Below, piece after piece: positions 6,718 to 14,796 of a stretch of DNA of 33,453 nt. The notes under the pieces are model-generated. The model saw nothing but the letters and a program-made list of their open reading frames with translations, was not told where the DNA came from and made no database searches. The stretch's first letter is position 1. Every line of letters starts with the position of its first letter. Source of the stretch: an uncultured beta proteobacterium (GTDB lineage Bacteria > Pseudomonadota > Gammaproteobacteria > Burkholderiales > Burkholderiaceae_C). A program made the translations under genes and the position numbers. The DNA lies in the NCBI GenBank assembly GCA_903945325.1, contig CAJAVE010000264.1, positions 1 through 33,453 on the forward strand. The letters run 5' to 3'.

Positions 6718-8415
6718 ATGCTGCAAACCACCTCACCCGCTAGTGCCCTGACCGCCACCGTCGGTCATTTGGCTGAAACCCACATCGTGGAGAACCAGCC
6801 CCCCGCGCTCAAGGACACCAACCTGTACCAGCAGGACGTGGCGTTGCGGGAAGCCGTTGCGCGCGAGGGCGCGGCGTGGGCGGAGTCGGACCTGCAGGCT
6901 TTTGGCCAGTTGACCGGTTCGGCGGCAATGATCGAGCTGGGCTTCCAGGCCAATGAAAACAAGCCCGTCCTGTACACGCACGACAACTATGGTCACCGCG
7001 TCGACGAGGTGCGTTTTCACCCCGCCTACCACCAGTTGATGAAGGTGTCGCTTGAGAATGGCCTGCACGCGTCTCACTGGTTGCAGCCGAGAGCAGGCGC
7101 GCACGTGGCCCGTGCTGCCAAGTTCTATTTGCAGGCCCAGGTGGAAGCCGCGCATGGTTGCCCGGTCACCATGACCTCGGCGGTGGTGCCGGCCCTGTTG
7201 CAGCAGCCCGATCTGGCTGAACAGTGGATGCCCAGAATTACCGCACTGGCGTACGACCACCGCAACATTCCCATGGAGCAAAAGGCGGCTATCACCGTGG
7301 GCATGGCCATGACGGAAAAGCAGGGTGGCTCCGATGTGCGGGCCAACACCGTGCATGCCCACGCACTGGGGGTTGGAGGCCCCGGTCAGGCCTACGAGCT
7401 GGTAGGCCACAAGTATTTCGTGTCGGCCCCCATGTGTGATGCATTTCTGGTGCTGGCGCAGACACAAAGCGGCCTGTCGTGCTTCTGGCTGCCGCGCTGG
7501 CGGCCCGACGGCAGCAAGAACGCGATGCAGATTCAGCGGCTGAAAAACAAAATGGGCAACGTGGCCAACGCCTCTTGCGAGACCGAATTGCGGGGCGCCT
7601 GGGCGCAGATGGTTGGCCCCGAGGGGCGTGGAGTCGCCACCATTTTGAAGATGGTCACCATGACGCGCTTTGACTGCATGATTGGTTCGAGCAGCGGCAT
7701 GCGCCAGGCAGTCGCCCAGGCGCTGCACCACTGCAACTACCGCTCGGCGTTTGGCAAGCGCCTGGTCGATCAGCCCCTGATGCAAAACGTGCTGGCCGAT
7801 CTGGTGATCGAGCACGAAGCGGCACTGGCGCTCACCATGCGCATCGGCCGCGCGCTGGATGTGGGCGACGCCAGCGAGCACGAAAAGATGCTGGTGCGCG
7901 TTGGCACGGCAGTGGGCAAATACTGGATCTGCAAACGCACCCCGGCCCACGCGTATGAGGCCATGGAATGCATAGGCGGAAGTGGCGTGATGGAAGACTG
8001 CATCATGCCCAGGCTGTTCCGTGAGTCACCCGTCAATTCCATCTGGGAGGGCAGTGGCAATGTGCAGTGCCTGGACATGCTGCGCGCCATGCACCGCAAC
8101 CCCGGTTCGGTGGATGCCTACATGGACGAAGTTGGCGCGGCCGCTGGCGCAGACCGGCGGCTCGACGCGTATGTGGCCACGTTGGGCCGTGAATTGAAGG
8201 ATGCTGAACACATTGAATACCGTGCCCGCCGTGTGGTCGAGAAAATGGCGCTGGCGCTGCAGGGTTCACTGCTGGTGCGTTTCGGCAATCCGGCTGTGGC
8301 CGATGCGTTCTGTGCTGCGCGTCTGGAGGGCCACACCAGCGGCTTGACTTTCGGTACGTTGCCACGTGGCGTGGATTGCGCCGCCATCATCCAGCGGGCC
8401 GCGCCGGTGCTTTAA
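6718..8415 (+). CDS. aidB: AidB-type acyl-CoA dehydrogenase family flavoprotein
   Basis: The 565-residue protein resembles E. coli AidB along its length. Shared blocks include NLYQQDVALREAVAREGA near the N-terminus, GMAMTEKQGGSDVRANT, RLKNKMGNVANASCE, MTRFDCMIGSS, and SIWEGSGNVQCLDMLR with the family glutamate at 444. AidB is an FAD protein that binds DNA and is induced in the alkylation (Ada) response; its exact role is debated and its acyl-CoA dehydrogenase activity is weak. I prefer ATG 6718 over GTG 6715, with GGAG at 6708-6711. No ada gene is nearby. Location after two beta-oxidation genes suggests either a metabolic role here or simple proximity. Confidence 0.87.
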   Translation: MLQTTSPASALTATVGHLAETHIVENQPPALKDTNLYQQDVALREAVAREGAAWAESDLQAFGQLTGSAAMIELGFQANENKPVLYTHDNYGHRVDEVRFHPAYHQLMKVSLENGLHASHWLQPRAGAHVARAAKFYLQAQVEAAHGCPVTMTSAVVPALLQQPDLAEQWMPRITALAYDHRNIPMEQKAAITVGMAMTEKQGGSDVRANTVHAHALGVGGPGQAYELVGHKYFVSAPMCDAFLVLAQTQSGLSCFWLPRWRPDGSKNAMQIQRLKNKMGNVANASCETELRGAWAQMVGPEGRGVATILKMVTMTRFDCMIGSSSGMRQAVAQALHHCNYRSAFGKRLVDQPLMQNVLADLVIEHEAALALTMRIGRALDVGDASEHEKMLVRVGTAVGKYWICKRTPAHAYEAMECIGGSGVMEDCIMPRLFRESPVNSIWEGSGNVQCLDMLRAMHRNPGSVDAYMDEVGAAAGADRRLDAYVATLGRELKDAEHIEYRARRVVEKMALALQGSLLVRFGNPAVADAFCAARLEGHTSGLTFGTLPRGVDCAAIIQRAAPVL

Positions 8416-8417
8416 CC

Positions 8418-9056
8418 TCAGGCGAACGGCATGATTCCCGAGGTCTTGCAAAAGTACATGGCCTGATCAGCGACATCCAGTATGTCCTTCAGGTTCTCGC
8501 CGTCCTTGGGATACCAGGCGATGCCAATACTGGCACCCACACTGACCACGTCACCCGAGTTCAGGGCTACGTCCTCGGTCAGCATGTCCACCAGCTTTTG
8601 ACCGAGCGTGGCGATCTGCTCCCGCTCGCTGACGGACTCGATGATCAGCGCAAATTCGTCTCCACCCAGCCGCGCTACGGTGTCTGAGGCGCGCACAGCG
8701 GACACCAGACGCTGCGCCACCGTGGTCAGAACGGTATCGCCCGCCGCGTGACCATAGGTGTCGTTGATGCCTTTGAACTTGTTCAGGTCAATCATCAGTA
8801 CAGCGAATTGCCTGCGGCTGCGTTTGGCGTGCTGCATGGCCAGTTGGAAACGATCAACCAGGAGCAACCGGTTCGCCAGCCCGGTCAGGGGATCGAAAAA
8901 AGCGTGCTGTTTGAGTGTCTTTTCGGCGGTGCGCAGCTTCAAAGCGTATTGTTTGTACCGCTTCTTGTCGTCCAGCGCGCGCTGCAATCGCATGGCCAGA
9001 ATGGCGGCCGCAATTCCCAGGACGACGGCCACGGTAGCGAGGATGTAGGCGGTCAA
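8418..9056 (-). CDS. Membrane-anchored diguanylate cyclase (GGDEF)
   Basis: The 212-residue protein has one N-terminal membrane segment (about residues 4-22), a short charged coiled-coil-like linker (23-50) and a GGDEF domain (about 52-208). The active-site GGDEF is intact at 131-135. An inhibitory-site RxxD (Arg122-Asp125) lies exactly five residues before it, so product inhibition by c-di-GMP is expected. There is no EAL or HD-GYP domain and no periplasmic sensor of useful size. It is convergent with aidB with only two bases between stop codons, and no terminator is visible there. The input signal is unknown. Confidence 0.92.
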   Translation of the reverse strand: MTAYILATVAVVLGIAAAILAMRLQRALDDKKRYKQYALKLRTAEKTLKQHAFFDPLTGLANRLLLVDRFQLAMQHAKRSRRQFAVLMIDLNKFKGINDTYGHAAGDTVLTTVAQRLVSAVRASDTVARLGGDEFALIIESVSEREQIATLGQKLVDMLTEDVALNSGDVVSVGASIGIAWYPKDGENLKDILDVADQAMYFCKTSGIMPFA

Positions 9057-9395
9057 GGTGAACTCTCAGTAGTTCAAATATTCTCCATTCACTATCGGGG
9101 CGTCGCCAGTGTTTGAACACTCTTTTACAAAGTCGCTCTGCGATTTTCAAATTCACGGGTACCGGCGCTGTGAAGAGACTGGCGGCATCCACCCCGTCGA
9201 CGGCGAATATTTGGCATCCATGGTTTTGTGATGGGTCCGGCAATTGCCGCCATGTTCTTTTCTGTGCGGGACATTTACCTGGACGATCAATCAACAATGA
9301 CCTGAGTGTTTGGAGTGCCATTGCGTTGGCTCTATTACACTGGCCTGCTTTACCGTAACTTTTTACCCGGCCCTTCTTGGGCAGTACTACCCACC
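9057..9395. other. Divergent intergenic region, GGDEF gene to arsR
   Basis: This 339-bp stretch lies between the start of the leftward GGDEF gene and the rightward arsR gene and should hold both promoters. No convincing gene was seen. A small dyad AGTGTT-TG-AACACT lies at 9108-9121. No copy of the operator found at 9761-9783 is present here. The open frame that runs upstream of the arsR start to 9306 is not ArsR-like and is not included. Confidence 0.5.
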
Positions 9396-9731
9396 ATGGC
9401 GACTCGCACTGCCAAATTGAAGCTAACCGAGCTGGATAAGCCAGACCATGTCTTCGACAAGGCTGCGGAAATGTTTCGCGTGATGTCAGCACCCATGCGA
9501 CTGAAGATCATTAGTTGCCTGTGTGATGGGGAACAAAATGTCACTTATCTGCTGAGCAAGATAGCGACCACCCAGCCCAATATGTCCCAGCACCTCAATA
9601 CGCTGTACAAAGCAGGCGTACTGGCCAAGCGCCGCGATGGGGTCCAGATTCATTACAGCATTGCAAACGAACAGATTGTGAATTTGTGCAAGGTTGTTTG
9701 CATGCAGGTTGAGGCAGACAACAAGCATTAG
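9396..9731 (+). CDS. ArsR/SmtB-family repressor
   Basis: The 111-residue winged-helix protein begins MATRTAKLKL; the start was chosen because the frame upstream does not look like the family. MSAPMRLKIISCLCDGE is the typical ArsR opening helix region. The recognition helix is TTQPNMSQHLNTLYKAGVL and the wing is KRRDGVQIHYS. Paired cysteines Cys41/Cys43 and Cys98/Cys102 lie on the two faces where thiol-sensing relatives (SqrR, BigR) carry their sensor cysteines; the classic ELCVCDL metal site is absent. It probably represses the efflux genes beginning 72 bp downstream through the palindrome at 9761-9783. Metal sensing through these cysteines remains possible. No clear Shine-Dalgarno is seen. 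Confidence 0.88.
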   Translation: MATRTAKLKLTELDKPDHVFDKAAEMFRVMSAPMRLKIISCLCDGEQNVTYLLSKIATTQPNMSQHLNTLYKAGVLAKRRDGVQIHYSIANEQIVNLCKVVCMQVEADNKH

Positions 9732-9749
9732 CCCGGTTTTCTTGCCTGC

Positions 9750-9783
9750 TTGCATACACCCCCTAGTATTTGTTATACTAGGG
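9750..9783 (+). promoter_or_regulatory. Promoter with overlapping operator for the RND cassette
   Basis: TTGCAT (9750-9755) and TATACT (9774-9779), 18 bp apart, form a good sigma-70 promoter. A perfect inverted repeat with 9-bp arms, CCCTAGTAT (9761-9769) and ATACTAGGG (9775-9783), spacer TTGTT, covers the spacer and the -10 box. A bound dimer would block polymerase, so this is a repressor site. The ArsR protein just upstream and the CsoR-like protein at the end of the cassette are the candidates. Confidence 0.8.
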
Positions 9784-9802
9784 CCAGTATCCAAGGAGCA
9801 GC

Positions 9803-10897
9803 ATGAATTCCCTCGCCAAACGCTTGAATGACCAACCTGCCAGCCTCAGTTTTTTAGGGCTGGCGACTTGCCTTATGGCGTTTTCGACGCTGGCATTTTC
9901 GGCAGAAGTACCCACGGTGACCGTGCAATCCAGGCAAGTGGGTGTCTCGTATGCGTTGGATGGCGTCATTCAGGCAGTCAAGCAAAGCACCATTGCCGCG
10001 CAGGCGTCCGGTCGGATCGCCACGCTGCAGGTCAAGACGGGCGACAAGGTGCGTGCCGGTCAGATCCTGGCCACCATTGACGACCGTGATGCGAATGCCG
10101 CAGCGCAGCGCAGCCAGGCACAAATCAGCCAGGCGGATGCCGAGATGGGCAATGCCAAAGCGCAGTTGGAGCGCACCAAAGATTTGCAAAGCAAGGGCTT
10201 TGTCAGCAAGGCCGCGCTCGACACCGCATTGGCCCAGTTCAATGTGACGGCCGCTTCGCGCGAGCAAGCGGTAGCCGGCTCCAAGCAGACCGCCTTAGCC
10301 CAAGGCTTTACCCGCGTAACGGCCCCGTTTGATGGCTGGATTTTGCAGACCTTTGCCGAAGCCGGCGATCTGGCGCTGCCTGGCAAGCCGCTGCTAACGG
10401 TGTACGCGCCACAGCCCTTGCGCGCAGTGGTTCAGGTTCCAACCTCGCGCACGCAAGTGGTTCGCAGCGCAACGCAGACGCTGGTGCAGTTGGGGCAGTC
10501 GCAGGACGGTGCGCACGGCATTGTTCCGGTTTCCAAGTCAGCCGTACCGTCTGCGGACCCGGTTTCCCAAACTACCGAGTGGCGGTTTGAATTGGCACCA
10601 CAAGACGCTGTCAATCTGCTTCCTGGTCAACAGGTGCAAGTTCAGTTTTCCCAAGCACAAGGTGGCGTACCAGCCAAACTGATGCTGCCCGCGCCCGCCA
10701 TCGTGCGCCGGGGTGAGCTGACGGCCGTGTATGTTGTCACAGGCAAGGTTTTTGCACTGCGCGCCATACGGGTGGGCGTGAATCAGGGCAGCGACGGTGT
10801 GGAAGTGCTTTCCGGCCTGGTTGCGGGGGACGTGGTTGCGCTGGATCCTATTCGTGCCGGGTTTGCCAACGCCACTCCAGCCATAGCCGCTAAGTGA
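9803..10897 (+). CDS. RND efflux periplasmic adaptor (membrane fusion protein)
   Basis: The 364-residue protein has an N-terminal signal segment (hydrophobic about 15-33, likely cut after FSA at 34), so it is periplasmic; no lipobox is visible. Next come the barrel-sandwich halves (IAAQASGRIATLQVKTGDKVRAGQILATID about 64-93, and TRVTAPFDGWILQTFAEAGDLALPGKPLLTVY) flanking an alpha-helical hairpin rich in Ala/Gln (about 95-155). A beta-barrel and a membrane-proximal domain follow. It links the RND pump to an outer-membrane channel. AAGGAG at 9793-9798 precedes the ATG. The pump gene starts seven bp after its stop, a clear operon. It looks more like an AcrA/MexA-type adaptor than a metal CusB adaptor. 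Confidence 0.93.
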   Translation: MNSLAKRLNDQPASLSFLGLATCLMAFSTLAFSAEVPTVTVQSRQVGVSYALDGVIQAVKQSTIAAQASGRIATLQVKTGDKVRAGQILATIDDRDANAAAQRSQAQISQADAEMGNAKAQLERTKDLQSKGFVSKAALDTALAQFNVTAASREQAVAGSKQTALAQGFTRVTAPFDGWILQTFAEAGDLALPGKPLLTVYAPQPLRAVVQVPTSRTQVVRSATQTLVQLGQSQDGAHGIVPVSKSAVPSADPVSQTTEWRFELAPQDAVNLLPGQQVQVQFSQAQGGVPAKLMLPAPAIVRRGELTAVYVVTGKVFALRAIRVGVNQGSDGVEVLSGLVAGDVVALDPIRAGFANATPAIAAK

Positions 10898-10904
10898 GCC
10901 GAGC

Positions 10905-13900
10905 ATGACTGCAAAACAGAACCTCGGGATTTCTGGTCGCATCGCGGCGGCCTTCCAGTCCAACGCACTGACGCCGTTGCTGGCATTGGTGGCCTTGCTG
11001 CTGGGCGCCTTCGCGGTGCTGGTTACGCCGCGCGAGGAGGAGCCACAAATCAACGTGACCATGGCCAACGTGATGATTCCCTTCCCGGGAGCCAGTAGCA
11101 TTGACGTGCAAAACATGGTTGCCCGCCCAGCCGAACAGGTGCTGGGTCAAATCGCTGGTATCGAGCACACTTACTCGGTGGCTCGCCCGGGCGTCGCAGT
11201 GCTGACGGTGCAGTTCAAGGTGGGTGTTGCCCACTCAGAGGCGCTGGTTCGCCTGTTTGATGTGTTGAACGCCAACCAGGACTGGTTGCCACGCGACTTG
11301 GGCACACTCACACCCATCATCAAACCCAAAGGCATTGACGATGTGCCGGTCGTTGGCGTCACGCTATGGAGCAAGGATGCGCAGTCTGCAGTCGAACTGG
11401 AGAGCGTGGCCCACTCGATAGAGGCTGAGATCAAGGCGGTTGCCGGAGTTCGTGAAGTACAGACCTTGGGTGGACCGGGTCGATCTATTCAGGTCGAGTT
11501 GAATCCTAGCCGCATGCGCGAGCGGGGGGTGGATGCACTGACCTTGCAAAAAACACTGGCTGCCGCCAATTTTGGAATGCCTGCTGGCGCCGTGGTGGAC
11601 AACCGGGGGAACCGCCCCGGTGCCCAATTGCTGAGTGTGGAAGCTGGAGAGTTTCTGCGCAATGTCGATGACGTGGGTGACCTGGTGGTGGGTATCAGCC
11701 AGGGCAAGCCGGTCTTTCTGCGTGACGTGGCGCGCATCAGTCATGGTGCGCAGCAAGCCCGACGTTATGTGTGGTTTACGCCCGGCGCCGCCATGGCGGC
11801 TGAGCAGTCACAAACGCCGACTCCCGATGCTGTCGCCGCAGGTCAAACCTTCCCGGCCGTGACCATACAGGTCACCAAGAAACCGGGCGAAAACGCGGTG
11901 GATGTGTCGCGCGCTGTTCGCAGCCGACTGGATGCTTTGCGCAACACCGTGATTCCGTCCAACATGCAGGCCACGATCACGCGCGACTATGGTGAGACTG
12001 CGGCCGAAAAGGCCAACAAGCTGATCCAGAAGCTGGCCTTTGCCACGGGGTCGGTGATCTTGCTGGTGGGCCTGGCGCTGGGCCGCCGTGAAGCGCTGAT
12101 TGTGGGTGCCGCGGTCATCCTGACGCTGACCGCAACGCTGTTTGCATCGTGGGCCTGGGGCTTTACGCTGAACCGCGTTTCACTCTTTGCGCTGATCTTC
12201 TCGATTGGCATTCTGGTGGATGACGCGATTGTGGTGGTGGAAAATATCCACCGGCACCAACAGCTGACACCCGATGTGCCGTTGAAAAAAATCATTCCCC
12301 GCGCGGTTGACGAAGTGGGTGGCCCCACCATTTTGGCCACGCTGACGGTCATTGCGGCCCTGTTGCCCATGGCCTTTGTGTCGGGGCTGATGGGGCCATA
12401 TATGAGTCCCATCCCGATCAACTCCAGTTTGGGCATGGCGATTTCGTTGGCGATTGCCTTCACAGTGACTCCGTGGCTCGCCCTGAAATTGATGCGCGAA
12501 CACGCTGGACTGGCCGGGCACGGCGCGCACCCGCCCGCCCCATCGGGTCAAGGCAAGATAAATAGGTTGTTCTTCAAATTGCTAACGCCGTTTTTGAACA
12601 ACGCGCGCAACCGCTGGATGCTTTTGGTGGGTATTTTGGGTGCACTGCTTCTGTCGGTTGGCCTCACGCTGGTTCCATCGACCATCTTTGGTGTCGTGCT
12701 GAAAATGCTGCCTTTCGACAACAAGAGCGAGTTTCAGGTGGTGGTGGATATGCCCGCGGGTACGCCGCTGGAAGACACCGCAGCCACGCTGCAAGACCTG
12801 GGCGCCTTCCTGGCCCAGCAGCCCGAAGTGGCGAACCTGCAAGCCTACGCTGGCACGGCGTCGCCGATCACGTTTAACGGCCTGGTGCGGCAATATTATT
12901 TGCGCGCCGATGCCGAGCAGGGTGACCTGCAGGTCAATCTGGTCGACAAACACCAGCGCAGCGACAAAAGCCACGCCATTGCCCAGCGGCTTCGCCCGGA
13001 GCTTGAAAAAATTGCCGCCAAACACCTTGCGCGTGTCAAGGTGGTGGAGGTTCCGCCGGGCCCGCCGGTGATGTCGCCCCTGGTGGCGGAAGTCTATGGT
13101 CCGGATGAAGCGGGTCGGCAAAGGCTTGCAGCCGAGATCGCGAAGTCATTCGATGACACGCCTGACATCGTCGGCGTAGACACCAGCCTGCGTGAAGATG
13201 CGCCCCGCGCCTTCCTGCGGGTTCGTCGCCAACGGGCTGAGTCTTTGGGTATACCGGTGGCAGCGATCGCACAGACCGTTTCCGCCGCGCTGTCGGGGGC
13301 CGATGCGGCTTACCTGCATGACAACCAGTCCAAGTACCCGGTGCCCGTGCGGCTCCAGTTGCCGCTGGAGAGTCAGGTGGGTCTGGATGCCATCCTTGCC
13401 ATGCCGATCCGTGCGGCCAATGGCCAACTTGTGCCCTTGTCGGAACTGGTCAAGGTGGAGCGGGGCATCATCGACAAGCCCTTGTTTACCAAAGACCTCA
13501 AGGGGGTGAGCTATGTTTACGGGGATATGGCAGGCAAGCTCGATTCGCCTCTGTACGGGCTGTTTGCGATTCGTGAAAAATTGGCGGAAGCTGCGAAAAA
13601 CCAGGTGGACGCCGTAGGTGAATACTGGATCCGCCAGCCCGGTGACACCTACCGCGAATACGCCGTCAAGTGGGATGGTGAATCGCAAATCACCTACGAC
13701 ACATTCCGCGACATGGGTGCGGCCTACGCAGTGGGCTTGGTGCTGATCTATTTGTTGGTGGTGGCGCAATTCAAGAGCTACCTGACGCCCATGGTGATCA
13801 TGGCGCCCATTCCCCTGACCATCATCGGAGTGATGCCTGGCCACGCTCTGATGGGTGCGCAGTTTACCGCGACCAGCATGATCGGCATGATCGCTTTGGC

Positions 13901-14225
13901 GGGCATTATTGTTCGCAACTCCATCCTGCTGGTGGACTTTATTGAACTACAGGTGAGCCAGGGCATGGCGTTCAAGGAGGCTGTATTGCAATCAGCTTCC
14001 GTGCGCGCGCAGCCCATTGCTTTGACCGGTCTGGCGGCCATGATCGGCGCCTTCTTCATTCTGGATGACCCGATTTTTAACGGGTTGGCCGTGTCCCTTA
14101 TTTTCGGAATACTGGTGTCAACCCTGCTGACTCTGGTCGTCATTCCGGTTCTGTATTACGCGCTATACCGGCGCCGTATGGAGTTGCGTCCTGACGCAAC
14201 GCCTTCCCAGCCGCAAGAGGCATAA
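10905..14225 (+). CDS. RND-family efflux pump permease (AcrB-like)
   Basis: The 1106-residue inner-membrane protein has the RND layout: a first membrane helix (about 22-41), a large periplasmic loop, a block of helices near 370-540, a second large loop, and a final helix block to about 1090. The proton-relay pair Asp439-Asp440 is present in FSIGILVDDAIVVVEN, as in AcrB-type pumps. It exports a substrate by proton antiport through the adaptor encoded just upstream. The substrate is not evident: it lacks obvious methionine-rich CusA features. It is slightly longer than typical AcrB (about 1050). No outer-membrane factor gene is in the cassette, so a TolC-like channel must come from elsewhere. 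Confidence 0.93.
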   Translation: MTAKQNLGISGRIAAAFQSNALTPLLALVALLLGAFAVLVTPREEEPQINVTMANVMIPFPGASSIDVQNMVARPAEQVLGQIAGIEHTYSVARPGVAVLTVQFKVGVAHSEALVRLFDVLNANQDWLPRDLGTLTPIIKPKGIDDVPVVGVTLWSKDAQSAVELESVAHSIEAEIKAVAGVREVQTLGGPGRSIQVELNPSRMRERGVDALTLQKTLAAANFGMPAGAVVDNRGNRPGAQLLSVEAGEFLRNVDDVGDLVVGISQGKPVFLRDVARISHGAQQARRYVWFTPGAAMAAEQSQTPTPDAVAAGQTFPAVTIQVTKKPGENAVDVSRAVRSRLDALRNTVIPSNMQATITRDYGETAAEKANKLIQKLAFATGSVILLVGLALGRREALIVGAAVILTLTATLFASWAWGFTLNRVSLFALIFSIGILVDDAIVVVENIHRHQQLTPDVPLKKIIPRAVDEVGGPTILATLTVIAALLPMAFVSGLMGPYMSPIPINSSLGMAISLAIAFTVTPWLALKLMREHAGLAGHGAHPPAPSGQGKINRLFFKLLTPFLNNARNRWMLLVGILGALLLSVGLTLVPSTIFGVVLKMLPFDNKSEFQVVVDMPAGTPLEDTAATLQDLGAFLAQQPEVANLQAYAGTASPITFNGLVRQYYLRADAEQGDLQVNLVDKHQRSDKSHAIAQRLRPELEKIAAKHLARVKVVEVPPGPPVMSPLVAEVYGPDEAGRQRLAAEIAKSFDDTPDIVGVDTSLREDAPRAFLRVRRQRAESLGIPVAAIAQTVSAALSGADAAYLHDNQSKYPVPVRLQLPLESQVGLDAILAMPIRAANGQLVPLSELVKVERGIIDKPLFTKDLKGVSYVYGDMAGKLDSPLYGLFAIREKLAEAAKNQVDAVGEYWIRQPGDTYREYAVKWDGESQITYDTFRDMGAAYAVGLVLIYLLVVAQFKSYLTPMVIMAPIPLTIIGVMPGHALMGAQFTATSMIGMIALAGIIVRNSILLVDFIELQVSQGMAFKEAVLQSASVRAQPIALTGLAAMIGAFFILDDPIFNGLAVSLIFGILVSTLLTLVVIPVLYYALYRRRMELRPDATPSQPQEA

Positions 14226-14254
14226 CTTTTCTCAACTTCTAAGAAAGTAACACC

Positions 14255-14479
14255 ATGACCGTCCAACGTTATATCGTCGTTTTTGCTGGCCTGTTCATCA
14301 TGATCTCCCTGGCGCTGGGCGTCGAAGGCAGCCCGCTGTTTGTGAGCAAATGGGCGCTTGCGTTCACCGCCTTTGTCGGGGTGAATCTGTTCCAGTCTGG
14401 ATTCACCAATTTTTGCCCGCTGGGGATTATTTTGAAGAAACTGGGCGTGCCCGAGTCACAAATTGGTTGTGCCAACTAA
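14255..14479 (+). CDS. DUF2892 (YgaP transmembrane-like) inner membrane protein
   Basis: The 74-residue protein has two predicted membrane helices (about 6-22 and 33-50) followed by TNFCPLGIILKKLG with Cys54, and a second cysteine, Cys72, near the end. This is the DUF2892 pattern, also found as the C-terminal membrane part of the E. coli rhodanese YgaP. YgaP is controlled by the ArsR protein YgaV and linked to sulfide chemistry. Here the domain stands alone, 29 bp after the RND gene. The function is unknown; association with thiol or persulfide stress is inferred from this parallel. Confidence 0.85.
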   Translation: MTVQRYIVVFAGLFIMISLALGVEGSPLFVSKWALAFTAFVGVNLFQSGFTNFCPLGIILKKLGVPESQIGCAN

Positions 14480-14492
14480 TTGAGAGAACGCC

Positions 14493-14780
14493 ATGAGCGA
14501 ACTTAAAACCAAGCAGGCACAAACGGACATTTTGAACCGTTTGCGCCGGGCCGAAGGTCAAATTCGTGGCATACAGCGCATGGTAGAAGAGGGCGAGAGT
14601 TGCCTGAAGATAGGGCAGCAATTCTCGGCGGTGCGCAGTGCGCTCGACAGCACTTACTTGCGCATGACCGTCTGCTATATGGAGCAGGAACTCGATGCCT
14701 GTATGCAACCAGAGGGAGACAAGCCCGACGTTGCCGAGCTTCTCAAGAACATGGAAACGATGCTGGCCCGGATGTCTTGA
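14493..14780 (+). CDS. CsoR/FrmR/CstR-family repressor with atypical sensor residues
   Basis: The 95-residue all-helical protein belongs to the DUF156 family: LNRLRRAEGQIRGIQRMVEEGESCLKIGQQFSAVRSAL is diagnostic. In Cu-sensing CsoR the ligands are Cys, His (+25) and Cys (+29); CstR has two cysteines 29 apart. Here Cys37 is kept, but +25 is Tyr62 and +29 is Glu66. Instead Cys61 and Cys70 are present. It therefore cannot be a canonical Cu site and may form a different thiol pair. It lies 13 bp after the DUF2892 gene with GAGAG before the ATG, as last gene of the cassette. It could feed back on the same operon. Confidence 0.85.
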   Translation: MSELKTKQAQTDILNRLRRAEGQIRGIQRMVEEGESCLKIGQQFSAVRSALDSTYLRMTVCYMEQELDACMQPEGDKPDVAELLKNMETMLARMS

Positions 14781-14796
14781 CTTCTCCCGGGGACCG

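Noticed and set aside
9108-9121. Dyad AGTGTT-TG-AACACT between the GGDEF gene and arsR
   Set aside because: Six-base arms only, no promoter element around it and no second copy seen; chance is likely.
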